Below, piece by piece: positions 38,583-46,950 of a stretch of DNA of 64,000 bases (position 1 is its first letter; each line of letters begins with the position of its first letter). Source of the DNA: Parablautia intestinalis (GTDB taxonomy: Bacteria > Bacillota > Clostridia > Lachnospirales > Lachnospiraceae); assembly GCA_003612395.1 (NCBI GenBank), contig RAYQ01000001.1, forward strand, positions 310,001 to 374,000. Reading direction: 5' to 3'. Below the pieces are notes generated by a model. It searched no databases, was not told the origin of the DNA, and saw only the letters and a list, made by a program, of their open reading frames with translations. The position numbers and the translations under genes were made by a program.

Positions 38583-38901
38583 CTGCCGCCTCACCTTTTG
38601 GCATATTAGATACTGCCGCATTCAGGGCAAAAAAGGTCAGTTGGGAAGAAAAGTCATGCTCAAATTGTTCTATGGCATTTGAGCGTCCATATCGGCAGAA
38701 TGAGAAAAGAAGCGTCCGTGCTGTCATTTCTTTTGCAAAATCAATCTCCCCGCCTTTTAATTCTTCCAGCCTCCCCCGGCCCTGCTGCATGATATCCTTT
38801 ATTTTCTTTTTTATCCCTTCATCCGCAAAAGTTATATCCAGCTCATTTAAAATATCTTCCAGCAATATTTCATCTGCTGTCTTTTCCACTTTTTCTGCCA
38901 T
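38566..38901 (-). CDS. head-tail connector (gp6-like)
   Basis: 111 residues from MAEKVEKTADEILLEDILNE, helical, with the gp6-like pattern of two long helices (KKKIKDIMQQGRGRLEEL, EMTARTLLFSFCRYGRSNAI). It would form the adaptor ring under the portal. Located directly after the capsid gene. Confidence 0.8.
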   Translation of the reverse strand: MAEKVEKTADEILLEDILNELDITFADEGIKKKIKDIMQQGRGRLEELKGGEIDFAKEMTARTLLFSFCRYGRSNAIEQFEHDFSSQLTFFALNAAVSNMPKGEAADESKV

Positions 38902-38960
38902 ATACACCGCCTCTGGTATAATGGGCGGCAGGATTTATGCTCCCGCCGCCTGTATTCTTT

Positions 38961-40373
38961 TTAGTTTCCGGCTCCGGTCTGTGCCGCAATGAAGGAAGCA
39001 ATCTTTTCCGTTTTATTGCTGCCCTCAATTGTATACTTCATGTATGCTGCCAGTCCTTCAATCTGCTGTACCGTCATATTTTTTAATTCATCTTCCGCCC
39101 AAGTCTTTTTTTCAACTTCCTTTTCGACAATTTCCGGCTCCCCAGCATATGCGGCGATTCCCTCTGCTGTATATGCTGCCGTACTAATTGCCGGTCCTGC
39201 TGCCTCTGTATATACCATATATGCGGCAGGCTGCAACTCGCTGATATCAAGCACAAGAAAACTGTTATTGTCCTTTGGCTTGCCGTTTCCGTAAAGGTGC
39301 CCAGCGTACACCCTTTCACGCTGCAAAAATTTATAGCTGTCGTCATACTCAATCACGCCGTCTTTTCCCGCGCCTATTCCCATAAAGTACTGCTTTGCAA
39401 TTCCCAGTACGGCCTTCCCGCTTGGCACTTCTTCGGACTGTATAACCTCTGTGGGGTAGGGCAGCACATTATTTGCATATGTGCCGTCTGGACGCTGGAT
39501 CGTTGTCGCAGGGAAAACACGCTGGAAATAATCAACAGAATTTACGATCATAATTACTTCACCCACTGTACGGGGCCTGCCGTTCCTGCTTACTGCCAGT
39601 TTGCTGATAAGCCCGCCGTACACTTCCGGCGTAAATACCAGGACTTTGATTGCGGTCTTATCCGGATATGCTTCACCGTCCGCGTGTGCTGCTTCAATAT
39701 CTTTTGTCATGCCGATCGGCATTTTTACCCCCGTACCGCATACGATCCCTTCTTCCAGCCCGACATACAAAGCATCCTGCAAAACCTGCCTTACATAGCT
39801 GTCAATCCATTCAGGGCCTAAATCCAGCATAGATTTAGCAACCGGCATAAATGCGGTCAGTATGTACATAACCATATCCATTTTTTCAAAATCGCCGGAA
39901 AGCTCTTTCTCGATTTCTGCTGTAATCTCACCCCATACAGCCTTTTGTTTTCCATTTTTATTTAAAATCCATTCCGTCACATAGGTTGTATTATTAAAGT
40001 CGATTGCGGCAAGCAGCCTGTGCTCTGCTTTCAGGCTGTCAAACACATCTTCAATAATCGTTTTTGGCATAGTAACGTCAAGATTGGCTAATGCCTGCTT
40101 CGGGCTGTCTGACTTCATGGCATTAATAACCGCTTCATAATATTTCTTTTCGCCGGATGTCAGCTGGCGCAGGCCCCTGGCTGCCAACGCTGATGCATCC
40201 ATCTGCTCCACTGCTGCCGCATCCTTTGCGCGTTCCAACACTTCCTGCTGGATATTTTCTGCCATTTCTGCAAATGCCTGTGCTATCTGCGCTGTGTCTC
40301 CGCTTTCTAAAGCATTGTTAAATTTCTGTTTTAATTCTTCACGTGTCAGTTCATATAAATCTTTGCTTCTCAT
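38961..40373 (-). CDS. HK97-fold major capsid protein with C-terminal HeH/SAP-like domain
   Basis: 470 residues. The N-terminal scaffold-like helical region at about 1-110 is likely removed by the adjacent protease. The HK97 fold follows (DVTMPKTIIEDVFDSLKAEH, GTGVKMPIGMTKDIEAA, VYAGHLYGNGKPKDNNSFLV). After residue about 420 an added domain (DELKNMTVQQIEGLAAYMK, KTEKIASFIAAQTGAGN) repeats the domain of the major tail protein. SD is AAAGG-AAAAGGAA before the ATG. Confidence 0.93.
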   Translation of the reverse strand: MRSKDLYELTREELKQKFNNALESGDTAQIAQAFAEMAENIQQEVLERAKDAAAVEQMDASALAARGLRQLTSGEKKYYEAVINAMKSDSPKQALANLDVTMPKTIIEDVFDSLKAEHRLLAAIDFNNTTYVTEWILNKNGKQKAVWGEITAEIEKELSGDFEKMDMVMYILTAFMPVAKSMLDLGPEWIDSYVRQVLQDALYVGLEEGIVCGTGVKMPIGMTKDIEAAHADGEAYPDKTAIKVLVFTPEVYGGLISKLAVSRNGRPRTVGEVIMIVNSVDYFQRVFPATTIQRPDGTYANNVLPYPTEVIQSEEVPSGKAVLGIAKQYFMGIGAGKDGVIEYDDSYKFLQRERVYAGHLYGNGKPKDNNSFLVLDISELQPAAYMVYTEAAGPAISTAAYTAEGIAAYAGEPEIVEKEVEKKTWAEDELKNMTVQQIEGLAAYMKYTIEGSNKTEKIASFIAAQTGAGN

Positions 40374-40379
40374 TTCCTT

Positions 40380-41276
40380 TTACCTTTCTTTTAAATATTG
40401 TGCGGCTGCCTGACCTAACAGCGCCGCAAGTTTAAATTGTTTTTCTGCTTTCTGATTTTTATCATTGCTTTCACTGTCTGTGTCTTGTGTGCTATCTCCT
40501 ACACCTTCTCCGGTATTGTCTGGCCCTGCTTCGTCTACACTGTCGCTATTGCTGCTATCTGTGTCCCTTTCTCCCTGCTGCCGGATGCAGAATTGTTTTA
40601 GATCTTCCCTAAAGGCTTTCTGTGCTGTCATTTCCCGGCGCATTTGTACAATCTGCTCCTGTAACTGCTGTGTCAAATCGGGGATAGATGCTTCCGCTTT
40701 ACCCACTTCATCTGCAAATCCCATTTCTACAGCCTTTTCCGGCGTCAGATAGGTTTCGCTGTCCAGCATTTCAATCAGCTCATCTTCTGATATATTTACA
40801 CGCTCCAGGTAAATCTGCCTGTTGCTCTCCATTAGTACATCCAGATCATCTGCGGCCTTCCGCAATTCTTTTGCGTTCCCCGCCACTGATAACCACATAT
40901 TATGGATTAAAAGGCTTGTCCCCAGCCCCATGATACGGCGATCCGCTGCCTGCATGATGATGGATGCGATCGAATATGCGAAGCCGTCAACATATGCCAC
41001 GATCTCCTTACATTTTTTCTGTTTAAGCTGGTTATAGATTGCAACCCCTTCTTTAACCGATCCTCCATTTGAGTTAATATGTAATTCAATGGTTGCGTTT
41101 TCGGGTATCTCTGCCAGCGCTTTCCTAAAAAATTCAGCACTTGTTTCGCTTTCGGTATATTCCCACGTCCACCAGTCAAATGTGCCGTATTCTGACACAT
41201 CATCATAAATATATAATTTATGAACATCTGATCCGGCCTCCTGCCTGAAGCAATAGTGCGCTTTCTGCTGTTTCAT
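40380..41276 (-). CDS. ClpP-like head maturation protease
   Basis: 298 residues. ClpP/crotonase fold at about 50-205 with HINSNGGSVKEGVAIYNQL, the nucleophile Ser in GFAYSIASIIMQAADRR and the His in LLIHNMW. The C-terminal 90 residues are an acidic Ser/Asp/Gly-rich tail likely acting in scaffolding. It trims the capsid protein during head assembly. Its ATG overlaps the portal stop. Confidence 0.92.
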   Translation of the reverse strand: MKQQKAHYCFRQEAGSDVHKLYIYDDVSEYGTFDWWTWEYTESETSAEFFRKALAEIPENATIELHINSNGGSVKEGVAIYNQLKQKKCKEIVAYVDGFAYSIASIIMQAADRRIMGLGTSLLIHNMWLSVAGNAKELRKAADDLDVLMESNRQIYLERVNISEDELIEMLDSETYLTPEKAVEMGFADEVGKAEASIPDLTQQLQEQIVQMRREMTAQKAFREDLKQFCIRQQGERDTDSSNSDSVDEAGPDNTGEGVGDSTQDTDSESNDKNQKAEKQFKLAALLGQAAAQYLKER

Positions 41277-42430
41277 TCCGTCCCACCCCCTTCCGTATCG
41301 CCTAAATGCGCCATTTTTCCCGCTTCGGCGTAATTTTTGGTTATATAGTGTTTTTTCGACCAGTCTTTATTGATCGCTGTGTCGCCCAGCTTTATCCGCA
41401 GTTCGTCAATACAGTACAATCCACTGGAAAGCAGCTTATCGCTGTTTGTCGCCTGCTCGAAAATATCTATATGCTGAATACAGTTTGTATTTACGTCAAT
41501 GTAATTTCCTTTGCGGAATTCTTTTGTGCCATACCGCTTGCGCGTTGCTTCCTTCCCGAATTTTTCCGTTACCGGATCAATGGCAAAGGTCAGAAAATTC
41601 TTTGTAATCTTCTCAACCTCCAAAACATCCCCAAGTATCAGAGCCTTAGGTATACGCCATGTACGCCCTGCTATTTCAAACTCATAATTGATCCTTTCAT
41701 TTATGTCCGCTGGTGTTGACGCCGTCCCCTGTTTGGTCACATCCGTGTATGAATAACCGTTTGTCAATGGTAAAACGGCGTTTCCGGCTTCGTAAAACGG
41801 CTTAAAACGGTCGTCCATTATCTCTTTCAGTTTTTCTGTAAAATCCTTCTGCTGTGATGTCTGCGCATCTATGTTCAAAATGCCTTTCTGTGCACCCTGA
41901 CGCAGCATATTTCTAACCGCCTTTGCAACGGTCTTTCCGTAGCTTGTATAGGCTCCTTCCAACCTTTGCCTTGCATCTATATTGTTTAACTGCATATAGA
42001 TCACTTCTCCGGATCTGTACGGCTTTTGAAGCGTTAAATCGCCGATCACAATATTGGAAAAAATATCCTCATAGAAAGAATATTTTCGGCGGCTGAAACT
42101 GTCCGCAACATATAGATGCCCGTCTAACTCTATGATCAACGCCTCATTGTCATAGCATAAATTTGATATAAAATGCTGCATAAAGTCGCTGCTGTTTTCG
42201 TTAGGGTTCGGCTCATAATTCCATAAATAATATTCTTCGCGCCGTTCCGGTACTCCATTTACAAAAGTTCTGATCTCGCACTTCCCGATTGTATTTGCAA
42301 TCATATTTATAGCGCATGCCGTTGCCAGCTCTTTAAAAAAAACCTCCGTAAATTCTTCTTCTATTTGTGTTTTTATACTGATTGTGGACTGTTTTCCAAA
42401 GGCTTTCAGGAAATATTCGTTTATTCCCAA
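41273..42430 (-). CDS. HK97-family portal protein
   Basis: 385 residues starting at TTG 42430, with GGAGGG 8 nt upstream. Patterns such as WNYEPNPNENSSDFMQHFIS, GEVIYMQLNNIDARQRLEGA and TWRIPKALILGD are typical of the HK97 portal. It forms the 12-fold DNA channel at the capsid vertex. Confidence 0.92.
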   Translation of the reverse strand: MGINEYFLKAFGKQSTISIKTQIEEEFTEVFFKELATACAINMIANTIGKCEIRTFVNGVPERREEYYLWNYEPNPNENSSDFMQHFISNLCYDNEALIIELDGHLYVADSFSRRKYSFYEDIFSNIVIGDLTLQKPYRSGEVIYMQLNNIDARQRLEGAYTSYGKTVAKAVRNMLRQGAQKGILNIDAQTSQQKDFTEKLKEIMDDRFKPFYEAGNAVLPLTNGYSYTDVTKQGTASTPADINERINYEFEIAGRTWRIPKALILGDVLEVEKITKNFLTFAIDPVTEKFGKEATRKRYGTKEFRKGNYIDVNTNCIQHIDIFEQATNSDKLLSSGLYCIDELRIKLGDTAINKDWSKKHYITKNYAEAGKMAHLGDTEGGGTE

Positions 42431-42448
42431 TTTCTTTACCCTCCATCC

Positions 42449-44119
42449 TTAAAATGTAAACAGTGGCAGCACATCCCCGGTTCCCTGCTGCTCCGGAATT
42501 AATTCATGCTGTGTCATGGCGGCGACAAAAGCAAAAAAACCATCAGTTTTCCGGCTCTTTGCCTCAATTTTCTGATACTCATAATTTCCATATTTCTTTG
42601 ATTTCACTTTTTTTGTATTGTTGGTGTACCAGCGCATAATTGGACAGTCCCCATATACAATGTTGTGGTTGCGGAATCCGCTGTCTATTATCGGCTCAAT
42701 CTTGATCTTGTCAGAAGGACGTACCAGCTTAATATTTTTGTTTTCATAGGTAAAGCCTACGCGCACTAACGCTGCCTTCATTAAGGCGTAGCGGTAATCA
42801 TCTAATGCCAGCATGGTTATGTTGTAAAAAGACATTTGTACCGCCACCCAGTCTGCAATCAGCTCCGGAGGTATTTCCGGTGCATCTATGATTTCCGCAT
42901 CACCTGCTGCCACTGCCTCCATGTACGGGAATCTTATACGTGGAAGATCTGCACTGTTAGCACATATCCATGTATGCTGTTTAAATACAAACTTTGCCCC
43001 CCTCTTTGTCAGCACACCTGCTGCCGCAAAATCATTTATTTTTGTGTAGTCCAGGCCGATAACTGCGGTTTCCCGGAGAATTGGCGGCTCTACTTCCTGC
43101 CTGGTTATCAGGATATTTTCCCATGTTGTCAGCTCTACCTCACTGTTTCCCTGCCGGATATTCATTCTTTTTGTCATAAAATCCGAAGCAGAAGATCTGT
43201 TCTCTCTCCACTCCCTGTATTCTTTCCGCGTTTCTTCTAAAAGGTTAGGCATATATTGCAGACTTGGGTTTGCCTTATGCCAGTTTTCTTCTTTGTGTAC
43301 TTCCTTAGGATCATCAAGCATACACATAAAAGGAAGAAGCCCGTTGTCCTCAATCTCAAAATCTAAAATGCGCTTTGATTTTTCAATCAGATCATCTAAT
43401 ACGCCGTCACACACATCACCATTAGTTGTCGTATATGTCATACGCGGATGTGGCTTTTTCCCCAGCGCAGTAGTAAATACCTTTATATTGTCATAGCTTT
43501 CATATGCGTGTACTTCGTCAAAATCCACCTTCCCTGACCGCAGGCCGTCTTTTGATTTGGCATTATTAGTCCGGTATTTGATCTTTGACCGCGTTTTTAT
43601 GCACAGTATTTCTGTTTTTGTCCAGCGGAAAAATTTAACCAGCTTTTTCCGGTTTTTTTCCAGCACATTGTATATATCATCAAATGTAGTTTTTGCCTGT
43701 TCTTCAGCTGTAGCGCAAATATCTATGTCATAGTTTGGTATTCCGTTGTACTGGCTTATCAGCGCAAAATCCTCAAATGCTAAATAGCCGTTTTTTCCTG
43801 CGCCCCGTCCTACAAAAATAAGTAAATCGGGAAACCGCGGCAATCCGTCTTTCCGGTATACGCAGCAGTGCAGAGTAAAAACAAACTTTTCCCACGGGTA
43901 CAGCTCAAAATCAAAATACTTTTCCAGCTTCATGTAGTCGTAAAGCTGCTCTGTGTTTATGGTTAAATCCTCGCTGTTCAATATTTTTTTTACGAATTTA
44001 ACCAGCTTTTTCTGCCATAAACAGACTTTTTTCAGCCCGTTTTTTCCCCCGTTTTCGACCATGTAAATATAGTCATATATCTCCGGAATACCCCTATAAT
44101 TCGTCCTCAATATCTCCAC
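42449..44119 (-). CDS. terL: terminase large subunit
   Basis: 556 residues. The ATPase domain has Walker A-type LIFVGRGAGKNGYLA near residue 105 and Walker B VDFDEVHAYE near 195. The nuclease domain has IGLDYTKINDFAAAGVL and LALDDYRYALMKAAL. It cuts and packages DNA into the prohead. It starts at GTG 44119 or at TTG three codons on; both overlap the small subunit gene. Confidence 0.95.
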   Translation of the reverse strand: MEILRTNYRGIPEIYDYIYMVENGGKNGLKKVCLWQKKLVKFVKKILNSEDLTINTEQLYDYMKLEKYFDFELYPWEKFVFTLHCCVYRKDGLPRFPDLLIFVGRGAGKNGYLAFEDFALISQYNGIPNYDIDICATAEEQAKTTFDDIYNVLEKNRKKLVKFFRWTKTEILCIKTRSKIKYRTNNAKSKDGLRSGKVDFDEVHAYESYDNIKVFTTALGKKPHPRMTYTTTNGDVCDGVLDDLIEKSKRILDFEIEDNGLLPFMCMLDDPKEVHKEENWHKANPSLQYMPNLLEETRKEYREWRENRSSASDFMTKRMNIRQGNSEVELTTWENILITRQEVEPPILRETAVIGLDYTKINDFAAAGVLTKRGAKFVFKQHTWICANSADLPRIRFPYMEAVAAGDAEIIDAPEIPPELIADWVAVQMSFYNITMLALDDYRYALMKAALVRVGFTYENKNIKLVRPSDKIKIEPIIDSGFRNHNIVYGDCPIMRWYTNNTKKVKSKKYGNYEYQKIEAKSRKTDGFFAFVAAMTQHELIPEQQGTGDVLPLFTF

Positions 44120-44468
44120 CGCCTAACGTAGCGTTGGCTTTTAACCCTAACTCCGCGAGCAGCTTTAGCATTTGCGCGTTTGTCTTGTTAAACATATCTA
44201 CGGATTCGTTTTTCTTCATGCCTGACTGGCCGCCCCCATTGTTGTATGTCACGATAGTTCCGCGCTTTTGGATATCTTCAATGAGCAGGTTTTTTGTAAC
44301 ATACATGGCCATGTAATCGTCTATCATATCATCAAACTGTTTCCCGAATGTCCCATTCATTTCCAGCTGCTGCCGCAAATCATTTTCTATTTCTTTATAC
44401 TTTTTTGTACGGGTGATCCTCTTTACATCCCCGTTTCTGTTATCTGCTTTTTTGGCTATGTATACCAC
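44094..44468 (-). CDS. terS: terminase small subunit (P27-like)
   Basis: Helical DNA-recognition subunit recognised from VKRITRTKKYKEIENDLRQQ, the central helices and its overlap with terL. The start is unclear. The strong ribosome site AAGGGGGTGG is followed 5 nt later by ATA at 44459 (giving IAKKADNRNG, where MAKKADNRNG would be expected). GTG at 44468 lies inside that site; a TTG at 44540 is far upstream. The coordinates use GTG. An ATA start is possible. Confidence 0.8.
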   Translation of the reverse strand: MVYIAKKADNRNGDVKRITRTKKYKEIENDLRQQLEMNGTFGKQFDDMIDDYMAMYVTKNLLIEDIQKRGTIVTYNNGGGQSGMKKNESVDMFNKTNAQMLKLLAELGLKANATLGGGDIEDEL

Positions 44469-44563
44469 CCCCTTACGTGCGCGCGGATTTGTGGAGAGTC
44501 GAGCCCTTGCCCCGATTCCCGCCCGGAATTTAAAATCCAAAACTTTTTGGGCGGGGGGATCCT

Positions 44564-44920
44564 TTACCAGCGTTCTTCATTCACAAAACCTTTTTTCTCA
44601 CGCTTTATCATCCATCTGCTTTTATCATGTTCCTTATTATGGCAGTCTTCACATAATGGGATTAAGTTTTTATAAGTTACGCCTTTGTACTCATACGTCC
44701 TTGATAATGCTAATCGCGGATGCCGCCTCACCCACTGAACATGATGGACGCTTCGTGCTGCTTTGTGAAATCCCCGTGCCTTACAATGTTGACACTCATA
44801 ATTATTTTCCTTCATGACGGCTTCGGATAGTTGCCGCCATTCTTTGCACTTATAAAATTTGTAAAGCTTATCCTCTGCGATCAGTCTGCCGATCCACTTA
44901 TCCAGTTCATCCGGTGTCAT
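44564..44920 (-). CDS. HNH endonuclease
   Basis: 118 residues with CQHCKARG, SVHHVQWVRRHP and LIPLCEDCHNKEHDK: a complete HNH site with two zinc-binding Cys pairs. In HK97-type phages the HNH protein next to the terminase takes part in cos cleavage and packaging. No clear Shine-Dalgarno before its ATG. Confidence 0.92.
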   Translation of the reverse strand: MTPDELDKWIGRLIAEDKLYKFYKCKEWRQLSEAVMKENNYECQHCKARGFHKAARSVHHVQWVRRHPRLALSRTYEYKGVTYKNLIPLCEDCHNKEHDKSRWMIKREKKGFVNEERW

Positions 44921-44983
44921 ATAGTCTTATTTTCATACAGTGAGACAAGTACCTTGCTTAAAGGAATCACTGTGAAGGCAAAT

Positions 44984-45031
44984 AAAAAAAGACACCAACA
45001 ACAGCAAATAAATAATTCTGTCGTTGGTGTC
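44984..45031 (-). terminator. strong terminator ahead of the packaging genes
   Basis: 14-bp stem with one G-T pair (GACACCAACAACAG / CTGTCGTTGGTGTC), 13-nt loop, followed on the minus strand by seven T. It lies between the promoter at 45100-45128 and the HNH/terminase operon. Confidence 0.88.
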
Positions 45032-45099
45032 CGTATCTTTGTGTGTTATGTGTCTATAATATACTCTATCTTTATTGTGATTTGTCTTATTTCTGTTTT

Positions 45100-45128
45100 A
45101 TTTTAGCATAGGATAAATATTATTGCAA
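45100..45128 (-). promoter_or_regulatory. candidate late promoter or short-RNA promoter
   Basis: Minus-strand TTGCAA, 17-nt spacer, TAAAAT. The predicted transcript begins near 45093 and meets the terminator at 45031 after about 100 nt, with no gene between. Confidence 0.55.
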
Positions 45129-45178
45129 TTTGTTTTTCTTTATTTTTTTGTGCCATTCCGGCTTATTATTACAATTTC

Positions 45179-45394
45179 CTACCTCCTTTCTGCTGCCTTA
45201 TTTGCCATAATAATTGCAAAGGTAATGGGAAAAGCTACCCCCGCTATTATGCTGTACCTTTTTACCTGTTTCTTGTCCGGGTTTTCTTCGCCTCCTTTGC
45301 TTGTAAGAAGATACATATAATATCCGAAAAATACAGCCAATTCTACGTATACAAAGATAATAATGCATATTACTGCTATTTCAATCATTCCCAT
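45179..45394 (-). CDS. small membrane protein
   Basis: 71 residues from MGMIEIAVICIIIFVYVELA, with two hydrophobic helices separated by a charged loop (SKGGEENPDKKQVKR). No family recognised. AGAGGG precedes the ATG. It is the last gene before the promoter-terminator unit ahead of the late operon. Confidence 0.65.
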   Translation of the reverse strand: MGMIEIAVICIIIFVYVELAVFFGYYMYLLTSKGGEENPDKKQVKRYSIIAGVAFPITFAIIMANKAAERR

Positions 45395-45427
45395 ACTTTT
45401 CACACCCTCTTATAAAATTTCCCCGGA

Positions 45428-45727
45428 TTATTCTTTTTCCACTATACTCTTTCTTTTTTCCGCTTTATTTATAATCAATCGTATCTTTATTACTTCACTC
45501 TCTTCTAGGTATTCGCATACATTGGCAAGATCTGATGCGACTGCATACCTTTCTGCTTCTTCTTCCGTTACTTCTTCATTATCAGCTAAGTATGTTGTGT
45601 CACTTTCTGCCTCATTGCTCCCATTATTCATAATGTTTATAACGCCTGCTGCCTCTTGCTTTGTTTCTGATGTAATTACCCCGTTTTCTTCAAATGCTAT
45701 TGTGGTTACAACCTGTATTTTCCCCAT
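45428..45727 (-). CDS. uncharacterised phage protein
   Basis: 99 residues from MGKIQVVTTIAFEENGVITS, with AAAAGGAGA upstream. Acidic, with a Glu-rich helical C-terminal half (NEEVTEEEAERYAVASDLAN). The longer upstream frame overlaps the recombinase gene. No function recognised. Confidence 0.65.
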   Translation of the reverse strand: MGKIQVVTTIAFEENGVITSETKQEAAGVINIMNNGSNEAESDTTYLADNEEVTEEEAERYAVASDLANVCEYLEESEVIKIRLIINKAEKRKSIVEKE

Positions 45728-45749
45728 TTTATGTCTCCTTTTCGTATTT

Positions 45750-46778
45750 TTAAATTGCATATAACGCTTGGTATTCAATATCTTTCATATCATCAATTAG
45801 ATAATACTTTTCCGTAATTGCCGTTGAAGCATGTCCAAGCAGGATGGACACAAGCTTTACATCCTTCGTTTGACGGTATTTTTCAGACGCAAAAGTTTTG
45901 CGGTAAACGTGTACGGTTGTTTTGCAATGTACTCCTGCTCTTTCACCGATTTTCTTTGCCCATGCTTCGATTGTTCCCTTTCCGATTGGTATTTCATCAT
46001 TTAGGATCTTCCGTTTTGGCCGGAACACATACCCTGAAGTCCTATTTTTGACATATTTCATAATTGCATTTCTCGCCCGGATAGTAAGGTATACATCCCG
46101 CTCCGCGCTGTCGCTTTTTCCCTCATTTATATGTACTTTCTTGGTATTAAAGTCTATATCCTCAATCTTAAGAGCCGCTATTTCCCCTACTCTTAATCCG
46201 GTGGAAAGCATTAACTCCAGAAGCGCCTTTTCGCTTTCTTCCTGAGTACATTCCCTGCATGCCTCTATTTCTTCCGGTGTGATACGTTCCTTTTTCTTCT
46301 GTTTACTTCTCACCCGGTCAACATCCCGCATAATGTCCTGCTCTATATGGTGTTTGCGGTACGCCCACCCCCAAAATACAAACATTGTCCTGCATATGGT
46401 AACTATATAGGATTGAGAATTCTTTTTGTTGTGGACATTTGGCGCCACCTTTTTTATTGCCAGGTAATCAATTATATGCTGTGGCGTTACCTCTGCGTAA
46501 TTTAACTTAGTATAATCAAAAAACGGCCTGATATTATTCATATAGGTTTTAATGCTGCTTTCTTTTAGCCCCTTTGCCAGCATATCAACCGTAAATCGCT
46601 TTAGGATAAAATCATTGTTCTTTACCTCCGTAGACGGAAGTGTATTTACCTCATGGATATCGTACCCCTGCATTTTCACAAGAAATGTAGCTTTTACTAA
46701 TTCAAGATGATCCGCGCTCAATGTCATTACAAGGCCTGCTGCCACATCATTGATTAACTCATTTTTTGTCATACACAT
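45750..46778 (-). CDS. tyrosine recombinase (second in the prophage)
   Basis: 342 residues from MCMTKNELIND, with GGAGGG 7 nt upstream. SAM-like core-binding domain at about 60-150, then the catalytic domain with Arg in STGLRVGEIAAL, Lys in NEGKSD, His/Arg in HVYRKTF, His in LLGHAST and Tyr in TEKYYLID: all catalytic residues are present. It is in the middle of the genome, not next to the attachment site, so it is not the integrase. Related genes occur near the terminase in other Clostridial phages with unknown role. Here it is the best candidate enzyme for the tail-tip sites. Confidence 0.9.
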   Translation of the reverse strand: MCMTKNELINDVAAGLVMTLSADHLELVKATFLVKMQGYDIHEVNTLPSTEVKNNDFILKRFTVDMLAKGLKESSIKTYMNNIRPFFDYTKLNYAEVTPQHIIDYLAIKKVAPNVHNKKNSQSYIVTICRTMFVFWGWAYRKHHIEQDIMRDVDRVRSKQKKKERITPEEIEACRECTQEESEKALLELMLSTGLRVGEIAALKIEDIDFNTKKVHINEGKSDSAERDVYLTIRARNAIMKYVKNRTSGYVFRPKRKILNDEIPIGKGTIEAWAKKIGERAGVHCKTTVHVYRKTFASEKYRQTKDVKLVSILLGHASTAITEKYYLIDDMKDIEYQALYAI

Positions 46779-46802
46779 ACCGTAACCCTCCATATTTCTA
46801 TT

Positions 46803-46839
46803 GCTTAAGGATTACTTACGTGTTACAATATCCTTAAGC
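46803..46839. promoter_or_regulatory. perfect 10-bp inverted repeat upstream of the recombinase
   Basis: GCTTAAGGAT / ATCCTTAAGC separated by 17 nt, 25 nt before the recombinase start. There is no T-run, so it looks like an operator or recombinase binding site rather than a terminator. Confidence 0.6.
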
Positions 46840-46845
46840 GCAGAA

Positions 46846-46880
46846 GGCGGTACAGCTACTTTGGTCGGTGGTGTACCGCC
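46846..46880 (+). terminator. hairpin with downstream T-rich tract
   Basis: 8-bp stem GGCGGTAC / GTACCGCC then TGTTTTATT on the plus strand. No plus-strand gene precedes it; together with the adjacent inverted repeat it may instead be regulatory. Confidence 0.4.
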
Positions 46881-46950
46881 TGTTTTATTGTTTCAGGTCT
46901 GTTATTGCATGGTTTTTCTTTATATGCCTGCTGCCGGATGCTTGTGCTGT

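Noticed and set aside
45750-46778. This recombinase as the prophage integrase
   Set aside because: It lies mid-genome between late and early modules, whereas a second tyrosine recombinase sits at the end opposite the tRNA junction.
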